A stretch of DNA of 64,000 nt, taken from the NCBI GenBank assembly GCA_023548195.1, contig JAJHZJ010000799.1:3300082-3364081 (forward strand). The letters are read 5' to 3'. Below, piece after piece: positions 54,150-64,000 of the stretch (positions are counted from its first letter, which is position 1; each line of letters begins with the position of its first letter). Below the pieces are notes generated by a model. It ran no database searches. It had not been told where the DNA came from and worked only from the letters and a program-made list of their open reading frames with translations. The translations under genes and the position numbers were made by a program. This DNA comes from Bettongia penicillata ogilbyi. Taxonomy: Eukaryota; Chordata; Mammalia; Diprotodontia; Potoroidae.

Positions 54150-54276
54150 ATGTGGTATGAAGATATATATATTCACAATATATGTATATGTATACACATA
54201 TGCATATATTTCTGCATACTCCTCTCTATATGTATAAATGTACATATACATATGTTTGTACACACACACACACATG
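54150..54276. repeat. TA/TG/CA mixed microsatellite
   Basis: tata, tatgta and cacaca units. Confidence 0.8.
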
Positions 54277-54568
54277 AGATCTGTTATATTGTTATATTCC
54301 AAGCCTCTGAAGGGAACTGATTTCCACCTTTGTGGAGAATAAAAGCAGGACCTCAGTCCTTCACTTGCCTGTCTCTGAGGGAAGTATTGGGCTTAATTTA
54401 AATCCATCTACTATACCTCAAATATCGTTCGTTCAGGGCTATTGTTCTTCTGGGATTCAGATAAATGACATTTTCCCTGGAAGGTAACAGTTAGTTTATT
54501 TTCAGCAGCTTAGCTCCTTCCCACCAAACCCTGGCTACATAAACGAGTCATGGGTAGCTAGTAAGCCT

Positions 54569-54831
54569 TTTTGTGGGCAGCTAGGTGACTTGGTGAATAG
54601 AGTGCCAGGCCTGGAATCAGGAGGATTTATCTTTCTGAGTTCAAATCTGATCTCAGACACTTAACAGCTGTGTGACCCTGGCCAAGGCACTTAACCCTGT
54701 TTGCCTCAGTTTCTTCATCTGTGAAATGAATTGGAGAATGAAATGGCAAAGTACTCCAGTTTTCATTACCAAGAAAATCCCAAATAGGGTCATGAAAGCT
54801 TGGACATGATAGAAAAATGACTAAGCAATAA
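54569..54831 (+). mobile_element. MAR1-type SINE, sense, with 10-bp target duplication
   Basis: 'gggcagctaggtgacttgg', 'gctgtgtgaccctggcc', 'ttcttcatctgtgaaatgaa', end 'gactaagcaata'. It is flanked by tagtaagcct (54559-54568) and tagtgagcct (54832-54841), one mismatch. Confidence 0.95.
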
Positions 54832-54841
54832 TAGTGAGCCT

Positions 54842-55689
54842 CTGCATCAAAGAAGTTGGAGAAGTTATATTGATTAGGTTACTACACAAGAGCAAGTAAG
54901 CTCTTTGAGGGTGACTTACTTAGTTTTCAATAAAGATGGTTTCACCATAGGGAGCCATCTCTTAGAAATCACTAGGGTTGTGGGCCCTGGAAGTCAAGGG
55001 ACATGTAGAAGGCCACCTTTTCCACTTATCTAATTCTCCAGGTCGATCTCTCACCTATCATTCAAAAGTCCATGTTTGCTTCTCTGTGTCCTCATTTGTT
55101 CTCCCAGCAGACTCTCCAGATTCACAAAAGTACTTTTCCCACTTACACAGGTACACAACATGAGAGGCTCAGTGGTCTCTCAGTAAATTAAGAATCACAT
55201 CATCTATCACTGCAGCCTTGTCCTTCAGGAAACTGCCCACCTCAGTTAGGCAGAAGTGTTATAAAATGCATTACTGCAATCTTATTAAATGTAAGTATAT
55301 ATAAATATAAAATAAACATAAATATAAAAGCTATGTGTATATATAAATCCATAGATTGTTCAGTTTAGAAATCTTGTCCAAAAAGTAAATAAAGATATTC
55401 ATAATGTCCTTCCTTCCCTTCCCTCCTTCCTTTTGCCCTCCCTCCCTTCCTCTTTTCCTTCCTTCTACTTCCAGAAAGTTTTTTCTTTTTATCTAACTTA
55501 AGTCAAAGCTGTTCCTCTTTGCTTTAGATCATCATTAATGTTTAATAAATCCTTAGGCTTAGGAGTTATTTTGCTTGGAGGAATGAGCTAATTTCCATAG
55601 CACTGGGTTGCATTGGTGACTTTTACTTTTTTGTTGTATCAGGGATTAAAAATAAGCTCATGTTTTAGGGGATCTTGTCCCCTTCCCTC
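54842..55689. other. Unique DNA with AT-rich and TTCC-rich patches
   Basis: 55290-55345 is tata-rich; 55405-55470 is ttcc-rich. No gene or transposon recognised. Confidence 0.45.
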
Positions 55690-56460
55690 ATTTCTTTTCA
55701 CTGTCTGTTAGCCTACTTACTATATGTGCACCATTGCTCAATACTGTTCATTTGAGCCCCCATATCCCTTTCTCTACAGCCACCATTGTAGCTCAGGTCC
55801 TTATCATCTCTCATTTGGACTATTGTAGAAGCCTTCTGATTCCTCTCTCTTCACCGTTTCAATCTGTCTTCCACACAGCTGCTGCATTGATAACTTCCTA
55901 AGATACAGGTCTGAAAATGTCATTCATCCAAGAAGCTTCTGTGTCTTCCTATATCTGCAGGACAGAATGCAAGCTCCTCCATCTGGCGTTAAAACTCCAC
56001 AATCTGACTTCATCCTGTCATTCTAGATTAATTGATATTATTTTCCTTCATGCACTCTGAGTTCTAGCCCAAAATAGACCAACTTGCTATTTTCTGTAAA
56101 AGAAATTTCAACTCCTGCCTTCATGTGTTTGCAACTTCTCTCATTCTTGGAATGCTCCCCCTCCCCCATTCACCTTTGCCTCATAGAATCCCTAGCTTTC
56201 TTTCAAGCACTACTTGGATACCAAGTTTTATAGGCAACCTTTCCCCATCCTCCAAGTTGTCAATGCTCTCTGAGCCTCCCTTCAACTGCTCCACAGATAC
56301 TTTGCACTTATGTAATTGTGTATATGCTGTTTCTCTCAATAGAAGGTAGCCTCCTTGAAGGCAGGGACAATTTCATTTTTTTCTTTTATTCACAATACCT
56401 AGCACAATGTTCAATATCCACTGGACACCTACTGAAGCAGATGTTCAGTAAGTACTTATT
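55690..56460 (+). mobile_element. L2 LINE ORF2 C-terminal part and 3' UTR, sense
   Basis: 'caccattgtagctcaggtc', 'ctctcatttggactattgta', 'gaagccttctgattcctctc', 'gcaagctcctccatctgg', then the 3' end 'tagcctccttgaaggcaggg' and 'gttcagtaagtacttatt'. Complete to the 3' terminus. Confidence 0.9.
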
Positions 56461-56705
56461 TTTTCTTTCTTCTCTCTCTCTCTTCCTCCTGTCTTTCCTT
56501 CCCCTCGTTATCTCCTCCTCATTTCTCTCTCCCTCCCCTCGCTCTTTTCCCCTTAGATCCCATTTTCCCAACTCTCCTTTCTCTCTTTTTTTCTCTGATA
56601 TTCTATCTTCTTCAGCTCTCTCATTTTTCTCTCTCTGTCACATTCTATTTTTCTTTCTCTCCTCTCTTTCTTCCCTCTCTGTGTCTTCCTATCTTTACTT
56701 TCTTT
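56461..56705 (+). repeat. TC-rich low-complexity tract
   Basis: About 245 bases of nearly pure pyrimidine. The 151-codon frame over 56318-56773 is mostly this tract and is not a gene. Confidence 0.9.
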
Positions 56706-56928
56706 ATACTTATGGGAAGAAAAACAGTGGGCGTGTTCATTTCAAAATCTTCCCAAACAATTGTGCCACATAGCAGGCAAGTGAAAAGGAAAAACAGGAA
56801 GCAAGTCATAACTGACTATGACAGCCATTTTGCAGCCAAATACTTAGGTAGCACAACCTTAGATGATGACCCTTTCCCATCACTCCACTCCCCTCTTTTC
56901 TGGCTACCCAGCGATTCTGATTATGCTT

Positions 56929-56942
56929 CAGGTCATGACCTG
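56929..56942. promoter_or_regulatory. Nuclear-receptor palindrome (inverted AGGTCA, no spacer)
   Basis: CAGGTCATGACCTG holds AGGTCA and its complement with no gap, the palindromic thyroid-hormone/retinoid response layout. Sequence match only. Confidence 0.4.
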
Positions 56943-57009
56943 GGCTTGTGTTGGTTTTCTCCTTCTATGGCAGAGAAAAGTTGATCTCTACAAACTGCGT
57001 GGGCCAAGT

Positions 57010-57018
57010 TCAAGGTCA
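57010..57018 (+). promoter_or_regulatory. Extended nuclear-receptor half-site
   Basis: TCAAGGTCA equals the monomer site bound by ERR and NR5A proteins. About 70 bp from the palindrome. Confidence 0.3.
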
Positions 57019-57599
57019 TGAACACCTAAGAATTCTCTGCCAGCCCCATCCCTCCGATGGCTGCATAGCCACAAAAACCCAATAGAATTCTCCTTGCCAG
57101 CATACCCAGTCCATTGAACTGGAGCCCAACTGGAAATCTACAAAGGACATTTGTTTTGGATACTTCGTAGCAGTTTGGGTTTGGGTCAGAAATAGTTTCC
57201 TAGAGTCTGGTGCTCATATAATTATTTTCAACCCCATTCCCTGTCCTCTTTTTCCTTTTCCTTAATTTTCCATAAAAAAGCACTCAAGATATCTGATTAT
57301 TCCAATGAACAGGCTATCATGGTGTTCTACAAATGGACATCATGACATTGCTGATGAGTGATGATCGTATTGACATCTACTCTTTTATTAAGGTTTTTGT
57401 GACTTGAATACTTGTGGCAGTGAAGGGAAAGGATTCTAAGACCAAGAGCTGGAAGGACCTTTGATCATGTGTGCAGCCCCTTTGTTTTACATCCAAGGAA
57501 AGAGACCAGAGAGGGAAAACTGAGTGTTGAAGGTCATACCAGCTTGTTAGAAGGGCTGTCATGGGGAGGAAAGAATTCCACTTTTGTATAGCATTAGGA

Positions 57600-57855
57600 G
57601 ACAGATCTAGGACCAATTGGTAGAAATTATAGGAAGGTAGATCCCACTTCAGTATAAGGAAGAATTTTGTAAGAATTAGAGATCACCAGCAAAATTAATT
57701 CTCTCCTATATTGAAGCATCCTAATACTGGAATTGTATAAGCAGAGGCTGGGTGATCATTTGTAGTGAATGTTGCAAAGGGGAGTCTTACACTGAGAGGT
57801 AGATTTGACATGATGACCTTTAGGTCCCCTCTAACTCTAAGATTTTAGAGAACTT
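57600..57855 (+). mobile_element. CR1/L3 LINE 3' tail
   Basis: 'cttcagtataaggaagaatt', 'gaggctgggtgatcatttg', 'acctttaggtcccctctaac'. Confidence 0.8.
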
Positions 57856-57867
57856 TCTAATATGGGA

Positions 57868-58052
57868 CAAGAACTGGAACTGGGAGGCAGACAGCCTAGA
57901 TTCTAGAATTCATTTGACCACTAAGGAGCTGGATGATCTTGAACAAATGACTTTCCTTCTCTCATTTAGTTTCCACATGAAGAAATTGGACAAAACATCC
58001 CTATGGCTCTTCCTAGCTCTAATGTTCCATAATTTTATGGCATCTTCACTAT
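57868..58052 (+). mobile_element. MIR-like SINE, interrupted at its end by MAR1
   Basis: 'cagcctagattctagaattc', 'ttgaacaaatgactttcc', 'cctagctctaatgttccata'. Confidence 0.75.
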
Positions 58053-58313
58053 TTTTGTTGTTCAATTGTTTTTCAGTTGTGTCTGGCTCTGTGATCCCAT
58101 TTGGGCTTTTCTTGGCAATGCTACTGGAGTGGTTTGACATTTTCCTTCTCCAGCTTACTTTTATAGATGAAGAAACTGAGGCAAACAGGATTTAAGTGAC
58201 TTGGCCAGGATCCCACAGTTAGTAAATGTCCAGGGTCAGATTTGAACTCAGGAAGATGAGTCTTCCTGACTTCACGCTTGGCACTCTATCCACTGTACCA
58301 CTTAGCTTCCTTG
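58053..58313 (-). mobile_element. MAR1-type SINE, antisense, full-length, exact target duplication
   Basis: 'cagttgtgtctggctctgtg', 'gcttttcttggcaatgctac', 'ttgaactcaggaagatgagt', 'ctctatccactgtaccact'. Flanked by the identical decamer tcttcactat (58043-58052 and 58314-58323), which fixes both ends. Confidence 0.97.
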
Positions 58314-58511
58314 TCTTCACTATGATCCTTCCCAACCCAGATTATACCTTTTCCCTAGTATAACCATCCACTGTACCCTCAATAATAGCTATACTGCTAC
58401 TATCGGTCATGCTGTGCACTCAGCTCAGCCCTTACCCCATTTAATTACCTCCCACTCTGCCCTTGCTTTGTGTGTATGGAGGGAGGTTGGTGAACTGAGG
58501 GGAAAGCATAG
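58314..58511. other. Unique DNA
   Basis: Nothing recognised. Confidence 0.4.
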
Positions 58512-58655
58512 AACCACAGACTGTCAGAACTAGAAGAGGGTTCACATATTATTTAGCATAATTCCTTCATTGTATAGATGAGGAGACCGAGGCCAAGGGA
58601 GGGGAAATGCTTTGGTCAACATCTCTTGGCTAGTTAGAGGTAGATCTTGAGTTAG
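58512..58655 (-). mobile_element. MIR-like SINE, antisense
   Basis: 'gaactagaagagggttcac', 'tgtatagatgaggagaccg', 'ctagttagaggtagatc'. Confidence 0.7.
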
Positions 58656-60149
58656 AGCAAGTTAGAGCAAGTCTAGAGGACTAGATTCTCTACTTATAAA
58701 ACGAGAGGGTTGGATTGGAGGATTTTGGCTGCTTGGGTGGCCTTAGCTTCTATAATTTTAAACATTCTAACTTCCAGTCCAGGGGGCTGGAGAAGACTTT
58801 CTCTGCCCCTCCTCCCCACAAGGCACTGATTCTGAAAAGGCAAGTGTAACTGGGTCTGGAATTCTCTCCCAGTTCCAAAGAACCAAGTGCGTTGGAGAAG
58901 AAAAGAACAGGGCTTGCACATTTCCAGAGAGCCAAGCACGTGCAGTGAGGGGGAAAAACAACATATACAACAGAAAAGAAACTCAAAGCTGGGACTAAAG
59001 GAGGCAGATTTTCACTTGATCTCCAAGAGCTGGAACGAGGACAGGAATTGGACTCAGTCTTCCTAAGGGGGCATATGGGTTGCATGGAAAACCATCCCAT
59101 GGCCAAGACTCCTTGTCTTCTTAATTCTTCCCAACCATCAGTCCCATCTGACCCCAGGGAACAATGCACCACTGTGCTGAAGGATTTCAGCCAGCGCGGC
59201 CTATGACTGCATCTTTTGTGATGGTCAAAGAGAGGAAGAAAGAAGGAGCTGCCTTGGGCATCTGTGTGTATGAATCACCCAGTGTCACGTGGCCAGCCCG
59301 GCTGCAGTGGCTCTGTATGCTTGGGTAAGGGCATGTGGGGAGCATGGCCTGGGCCCACACACTGCAACCGTCTGGTCAGCCAGCTGCAGGGTGCCTGGTG
59401 CTTGAGAGGGATGGAGGTGAATTGGCACAGGGAGGGGAGCAGCTGGAAGGATTTCAGAAGAGGAAGTCATTTCCCAAGCAGATAAGATACTCTAGAATTC
59501 ATGCTTTGGGAGTTCTTGGGTAACTGTGCAGTTAGCTTTGTGCTGATATTGAGGCAGGACCAGGAGCTGGGTGACTTGCCACCTAGTTCCAGATTTCTGG
59601 TGAAGCTGATGTGTGGGAGTCTAGCCTTCTTGGGAGGCTATGGAAAATAGCACCTTTGCCTTTCCCTTTGGTGAGAAGGGCTTTGCACCCCAGTCCATAA
59701 ATAAGGGAAAGGGAGTGGAGAATCATGCTTGGGCTGAGAGAAGAAGCCACAGCTCTTCTCTGAGACAATGAAAATACAAGAGTGTTGGACAGGAGCTGGG
59801 GAATGCCCTGGATTTAGAGAAGTTTCAATTATAGCTTTAACTTGAGGAAGGAGGATCAGGATCCTGTCTTCAGGCCTTTGAAAGATTATCCTATTTCTCT
59901 TCTCAGTTGAAGACAGAATGGCAAGAAATGGACATAAAGGGCAGCAGACAAGTTTTGGATTAGTTGCCAAGGGGGCACCCCTAAGTATGGGGGGGCAGTG
60001 TGTAAAGATGGGGCAGGCTGTCTCCTTTCCTGGAAGGTGATCTCTTTAGTTTTGGGGAAACCAAGCCTGGAGACGCATGGATGGACATGGTGGCCAGGTT
60101 AGGGGTGAGGAGCAGAGCAAGTCCACTAGAGCCTTAGCTTAGACTGTTC
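58656..60149. other. Longest repeat-free stretch; GC-richer unique DNA
   Basis: About 1.5 kb with no recognised transposon. Several overlapping frames (up to 140 codons, minus strand 58750-59172) exist, but none has a domain, splice sites in phase or a good start context. May hold regulatory DNA or an unrecognised UTR. Confidence 0.4.
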
Positions 60150-60650
60150 AGCCCCTTTTGGTGGTTCCCTCTTATTTACCAAATAAAACTGGAGATTCTT
60201 TTACCTGCCCTTTACCCTTTGCAATATGGTGCTTCCTCACTTTTGCAGGTTTACTTTGTATTATTTTTCACTACGGTCACACTGAATTTTTTTCCTGCCT
60301 CTGAACATGGTGACTTTCCAGTCTCTTGGTCTTTTCTCATGCTGTTCCCTGTGCCCAACATGCCTGCATCACTGACAGAATTCTTCCTCATTCTTTAAAG
60401 CTCCTCTTCCAGGTAGCCTCCTCTGATCTTCACTGGCAAACGTTTTTCTTCTGGGACTTCACATGGCACCTCGTTTTGTGCTATCAGATATTATATTCCT
60501 AGGCAGGCAGATTATATCCCCCTATTCATCCATAACTCCATGAAGGCAGGGACCTTGGCTTCTTCAAGTTCTCAGTCACGACACTTAGTGCCTCGTTCTT
60601 CATCCACGTCGCAGATGCTTTTAATCCATACGTGTTGAATTGATTTTGTG
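60150..60650 (+). mobile_element. L2 LINE 3' region, sense
   Basis: 'ggtggttccctcttatttac', 'tcttctgggacttcacatgg', 'actccatgaaggcagggacc', 'tgttgaattgattttg'. ORF2 end and 3' UTR order retained. Confidence 0.75.
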
Positions 60651-61194
60651 CTTGCATGTGCTCTCACTGATGGGCAGCAGAGGGCAGTCTGTGACTACAG
60701 AAGAGGGATACCCAAAATCTGCTGCCTCATCTCTTTTTCCCATCCCTCTCCTCTTGCCCTTAATTAAAACCAAGGCAAACCAGTGAGACTTTTTCTCTTG
60801 CACTCAGACACAAACTAAGCTCTCTTTGAGTGACATGGATTTACCATGGTGCTCTTCCATGTCTTGTGAGTACTCTTGCTTGGAAAATTCTTCCTGCTCC
60901 CCTAGCACTCCCCAGTCCCATCTTTTCAGCAGGCAGAATACACATAACCAACTCTCCCTTTCTTTGAAGTAATGGTACCAAGTTCTGTCCAAGCAACCCA
61001 ACCTCTCAACTTTTCCCTGCCCCATGCCCTCCCTGTAGTCAGTAAAACCTTCCCTGACACACAGTGATAGACTTAACAAGGGTAAAAGGGAACAGGGCAT
61101 TCTGGGTAGAATCAGATGATCAGATGCCCATCTTTCCTCTTCCTCCCTGACTTCTCTAGACCATCCTCATGTTCATCTCTTGAAGAAGCAACAG
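60651..61194. other. Unique DNA with a strong CTCF-like motif
   Basis: No repeats recognised besides the flanking L2 copies. A 98-codon minus frame (60804-61100) has no domain. Confidence 0.4.
60674..60687 (+). promoter_or_regulatory. CTCF-like motif
   Basis: gcagcagagggcag matches the CTCF core CCASYAGRKGGCRS at 13 of 14 positions, the best match seen in this window. Confidence 0.45.
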
Positions 61195-61330
61195 AATTCA
61201 ATTAAAATCAGTACTGTTTTTGTTCTATATCTACTAAGTGCAACACTTTGTGTTAGACCTTTAAGGATACAAAGAATAAATAAAACAATACCTCCTCTCA
61301 AGGAGGTCACATTTTATGGGATGGAACAGA
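61195..61330 (-). mobile_element. L2 LINE 3' end, antisense
   Basis: 'atatctactaagtgcaacac', 'aggatacaaagaataaataa', 'cctctcaaggaggtcacatt'. Confidence 0.75.
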
Positions 61331-61364
61331 GGAGATAAGACATCTGGGAACTGAGAGATAAGAC

Positions 61365-61485
61365 ATCTGACTTCTAATCCTGTTCTGCCTCCAAGTCACT
61401 TTATCTCTTTGGCCTTCTTTATCCCTACCTGTAAAATGAACGAGGGACTCTGGAAGGTACCTTGCAACTCTAACAGCTTATAATT
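61365..61485 (+). mobile_element. MIR-like SINE
   Basis: 'catctgacttctaatcctg', 'cctacctgtaaaatgaacg', 'gcaactctaacagcttataa'. Confidence 0.75.
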
Positions 61486-61814
61486 AATGTGACTCACACA
61501 CTGAACCTTACTCCAGAACTGTGAAATCTATCAGTTTCCTTACCAGGTATTTTTGGTGATATTATCACCATTTGGTGGTCAAATACTCTCTATGACTAGG
61601 CTGTAACAACGTTTGTTGACAGAATTCAGTCCCTTCTCATTGGTTTTGTCAGTATAGGAAATTCCTGATTTGAAGCATCCTTCTGCCAATATAGATTGGT
61701 CACTCACCTAACTTGCAGTCTTAGAGCTGTCCAAGTGGTTTAGAACATGGAGTCATTTTGACTCTAAAGTTAGCTATTTTCTTTGACTAAAGCCATGATC
61801 TTTGGCTATTATAT
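61486..61814. other. Unique DNA, no recognised feature
   Basis: Nothing recognised. Confidence 0.4.
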
Positions 61815-62605
61815 TAAGTCAAGGTCAATAAGTATTCATTAAGACTTACTTTGTGTAAAGCACTGGAAATACAAATATAAGCAGAAAGAAAGAGAGTCTC
61901 TGTCCTTGTAAAAGCAAGGACCTCAACATACACAGGAGGACCTGCTATCACAGGTTCTTAGATCTGCTTTTCTAAAAGGAAAGCAACTTTTGAGAGGTCA
62001 ATAATCACTTTAATCAAGCACATATATAATTCACTTAGTTCAGGGGAAAAAGTCAGCACCCTGAACTTTAGAGAAAAAAAACAGAGAAATAAAGATCAAC
62101 AGATAGGGCTTCTAGCTGCCTGACTATAAGCAATAATACATACATGACAGATCAATAGACAGATGTAGCTGCCTGAGAGAAGCACCAACATCTGAATTTT
62201 CAAAGTTGGGGAGTCTCATCTGGCCAAACAAACCTTTCAAAATCTAAGCCCCGAAGTAAAACTTCACCCCAGAGTATTGATACACTTTTTGGAGCCAGAG
62301 GGCATCACAGCCTTTGAGAACTAGTGCCTCATTAGAAATCAACAAAAGGTATGGACCTTCCTACAAATCTTCTCAGACCCATTTATGGATGGAGAAAATC
62401 TTTAATCACATTAAAATAATTAACAATACAAATACATATACTGTTTCTAGTTAAAGATTCTTGATTAATTCAATGAAAGGCAAGATTCAATCAGAGGCAC
62501 TTGATTATACTAAAACAAAAACAGCAAAAGATACTTCTCTGCTTGCCATGATGGTCCTCAAGGAGCTTATATTCGAATAGGGGACAAAATGCATAAAAGG
62601 GAGTG
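61815..62605 (-). mobile_element. L2 LINE 3' end, antisense, split by an LTR
   Basis: Left 'aagtattcattaagacttac' to 'gagtctctgtcct' (61906); right 'gtcctcaaggagcttatatt' (62554 on). Joined, these read as one uninterrupted antisense L2 tail. Confidence 0.85.
61907..62553 (-). mobile_element. Solo LTR-like insertion of an endogenous retrovirus-like element
   Basis: 647 bp inserted exactly in an L2 tail, with gtcct on both sides (61902-61906 and 62554-62558), a 5-bp target duplication. It begins TGTAAAAG on the + strand. A long block is shared with 13730-14235 in opposite orientation. No coding region is present, as expected for a solo LTR; the outer right end (…gatg) is not the canonical terminus, so it has decayed. 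Confidence 0.8.
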
Positions 62606-63724
62606 ATTAAAGATGGAAGAGATTGAAGACTAAAGAACTGGAATTGGGACCATAGTAGAGAAAGTTCTAGAGTAGAAACATTCCATTATTTTTTTGATTT
62701 TAGTATATTTTCAGTATTCTTTTACCTAAAACCTCTAGCTAAATTTAGACATCTCATATAACCCTGTAATTGTACAAATGAAATCTACAAAGATGAAGTG
62801 ATTGACCTAAGGTCCATAGTAAGTATCTGAGCTGGAATTGTAGCCCAGATCCCCTAAATCTAGTGCCTTATCTGATCTACACCCAGTGAGCTTCTCATCT
62901 GTTTAAATTTTAAAAAGGGAACCTGTTTTCAGGTCTAGCTATACCTTCCCACATAATCAGTTTAGCTTCCATTTTGCTTTTCAGATAGTGGTTTCTATAC
63001 TGTAGATACAGCCTTTGGTTATTCAGGATAGCCAGACAACAAGTTGGACGAATGCTGTAGATTACTTATAATGTAGATGGCTTTGCATAAATCAATTAAC
63101 AATGACATGTGGTCACATTTTTGAGGCGTGTCTTAAAACTAGCATGTGGTTTTCTGTTGGGAACAAAGTGATTGAGTGCAGACCTGCCGAGCCCAGAGCA
63201 GAGTCTCCAACAGCTAGTAGGGCAGAGCAGTTCAAAAGTCCCCAGTTTCTGCAGAACTAGATCCTAGGGTCAGCATCAGGAACAAACTCCAGGCCTAGTT
63301 CCGTCCAGGCTGCATATATATTTGCCCCTTTTCTTGAGAGAAAGGAACCAGCGAAATTCTCAGCATTTGATTATGATCTCCAGACAATCCTCTCTATGCC
63401 CCAAGCCAGTTCAGGGACAAACCAGCTGTAGTTGTAGTGCAGATATAGCCTCCAAGTCAGTTCTGCATTATTTGCCAGTGTTATTATTTGCCTGGTAGAT
63501 TAACCATAGCAACTCAAAGTTACCTCCCCTAAACTCTTCCCCTTGCTTTTCAACTGGTTGTTTCCGGTTGGCGGGAGTGCTTCTGATATCAGTGAGGAGG
63601 GACATTTTATAACTTGTTCCTTTAATTTTTGGGGTGAGGGGGGTTCTTCTCTACTTTTCTATGTTTTTTTCTACTTTTCTACTTTTTATTAGCTTCTTTT
63701 ATATTTTTCCAACTGCTTCAACGT
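62606..63724. other. Unique DNA with an RFX-like motif
   Basis: 62690-62900 has a degenerate SINE-like stretch ('gacctaaggtccatagtaag'). 62950-63600 is repeat-free. No exon evidence. Confidence 0.4.
63500..63513 (+). promoter_or_regulatory. RFX X-box-like motif
   Basis: TTAACC-AT-AGCAAC matches GTNRCC-N(0-3)-RGYAAC with one mismatch at the first base. Confidence 0.3.
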
Positions 63725-63905
63725 TCACTCTCTCATTTGATTCTCACAGCTACCTTTTGAGGTGAGGGAGGGTTTGCCTTTAGTGTTCCCATTTTGCAGA
63801 TGAGGAAATTGAGACCTGAGAGGTGTATCTCTCAGTTTATTGTGGCATGCAGGGATTAGGATCCAGGTCTCCAACCTCCAGTCCTCTAATCTTTCCATGA
63901 CACAA
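63725..63905 (-). mobile_element. MIR/MIR3-like SINE, antisense
   Basis: 'cattttgcagatgaggaaat', 'gggattaggatccaggtctc', 'cagtcctctaatctttcc'. Confidence 0.8.
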
Positions 63906-64000
63906 AAAGGAGGCAGTTGCATCTCCAATAACGGAACACAGGCACTCCAGCTCCCTGGATTGGAGCCCAGCTTGGAATGTGGGGACCTTAGAGCCCAGAG

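Larger units (their letters stand above)
56706..57599. other. Unique DNA, candidate conserved noncoding block at 56710-57250
   Basis: Repeat-free. Contains a perfect nuclear-receptor palindrome (56929-56942), a TCAAGGTCA half-site (57010-57018) and 'ataactgactatgacag'. Regulatory function is inference. Confidence 0.4.

Noticed and set aside
56318..56773. 151-codon + frame
   Set aside because: Consists mostly of the TC-rich tract and L2 3' UTR; composition explains it.
58750..59172. 140-codon minus-strand frame
   Set aside because: No family resemblance, overlaps other frames in the same block, no exon boundaries.
62300..62316. CTCF-like 'gccagagggcatc' in the LTR
   Set aside because: Only about 10 of 14 core positions match, with the 5' CCA missing.

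Overview
The window reads as vertebrate nuclear DNA from a marsupial (metatherian). The main evidence is the repeat content. There are many tRNA-headed SINEs with a 'gcagctaggtgg' head, a 'tgtgaccctgggcaagtcac' core and, in the longer copies, a tail that on the opposite strand reads 'tctgactctttgtgaccc' (MAR1-type). LINE-1 pieces carry the marsupial type of ORF2 end and 3' UTR, and L2, CR1/L3 and MIR-like relics are abundant. Species cannot be fixed by eye. I recognise no protein-coding gene, exon chain, functional tRNA, rRNA or CRISPR array. The open reading frames present are short and fall in repeats, low-complexity tracts or unremarkable unique DNA. The window is best described as intergenic or deep intronic.

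Layout. 1-7.9 kb: simple repeats, MIR/MAR SINEs, two hAT-like MITEs, an L2 3' end split by a small SINE, a unique GC-richer block at 3.7-4.1 kb, and a CR1/L3 tail. 8-15 kb: SINE and CR1 tails, a unique block at 9.0-9.45 kb, a 1.4-kb antisense L1 (11.69-13.09), an antisense L2 interrupted by a partial retroviral LTR (13.73-14.24), and a sense L2 fragment facing it. 16-19.3 kb: a MIR split by a hAT MITE, then a local duplication of about 480 bp whose second copy appears to have been broken by an inversion of about 1 kb. 21-32 kb: paired SINEs, an L1 ORF2 end, CR1 tails, several L2 fragments, a triplet repeat, and unique DNA with CTCF- and RFX-like motifs. 33.9-39.4 kb: nested repeats (CR1/L3, L2, MAR1, hAT, L1 5' end, TA/TG microsatellite). 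40-50 kb: RTE-like and L1 pieces, a tRNA-Gly 5'-half-like segment near a perfect 26-bp palindrome, SINEs, and unique DNA at 45.1-45.9 kb. 50.5-53.6 kb: an almost full-length antisense L2. 53.6-64 kb: triplet repeat, CR1, MAR1, L2 and MIR copies, unique blocks with nuclear-receptor, CTCF and RFX-like motifs, and a solo-LTR-like insertion (61.91-62.55) with a matching 5-bp target duplication.

No new multi-gene system is visible. The observations most worth checking are the duplication-plus-inversion at 17.1-19.2 kb, the palindrome/tRNA-like patch at 42.06-42.17 kb, the shared 30-bp patch at 28.95 and 30.0 kb, the nuclear-receptor palindrome at 56.93 kb, the CTCF-like sites at 21.08, 25.32 and 60.68 kb, and the two related LTRs. 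Repeat-family assignments rest on recognised consensus features, not on a database run. Boundaries are generally good to about 10-30 bp, better where target duplications are quoted.
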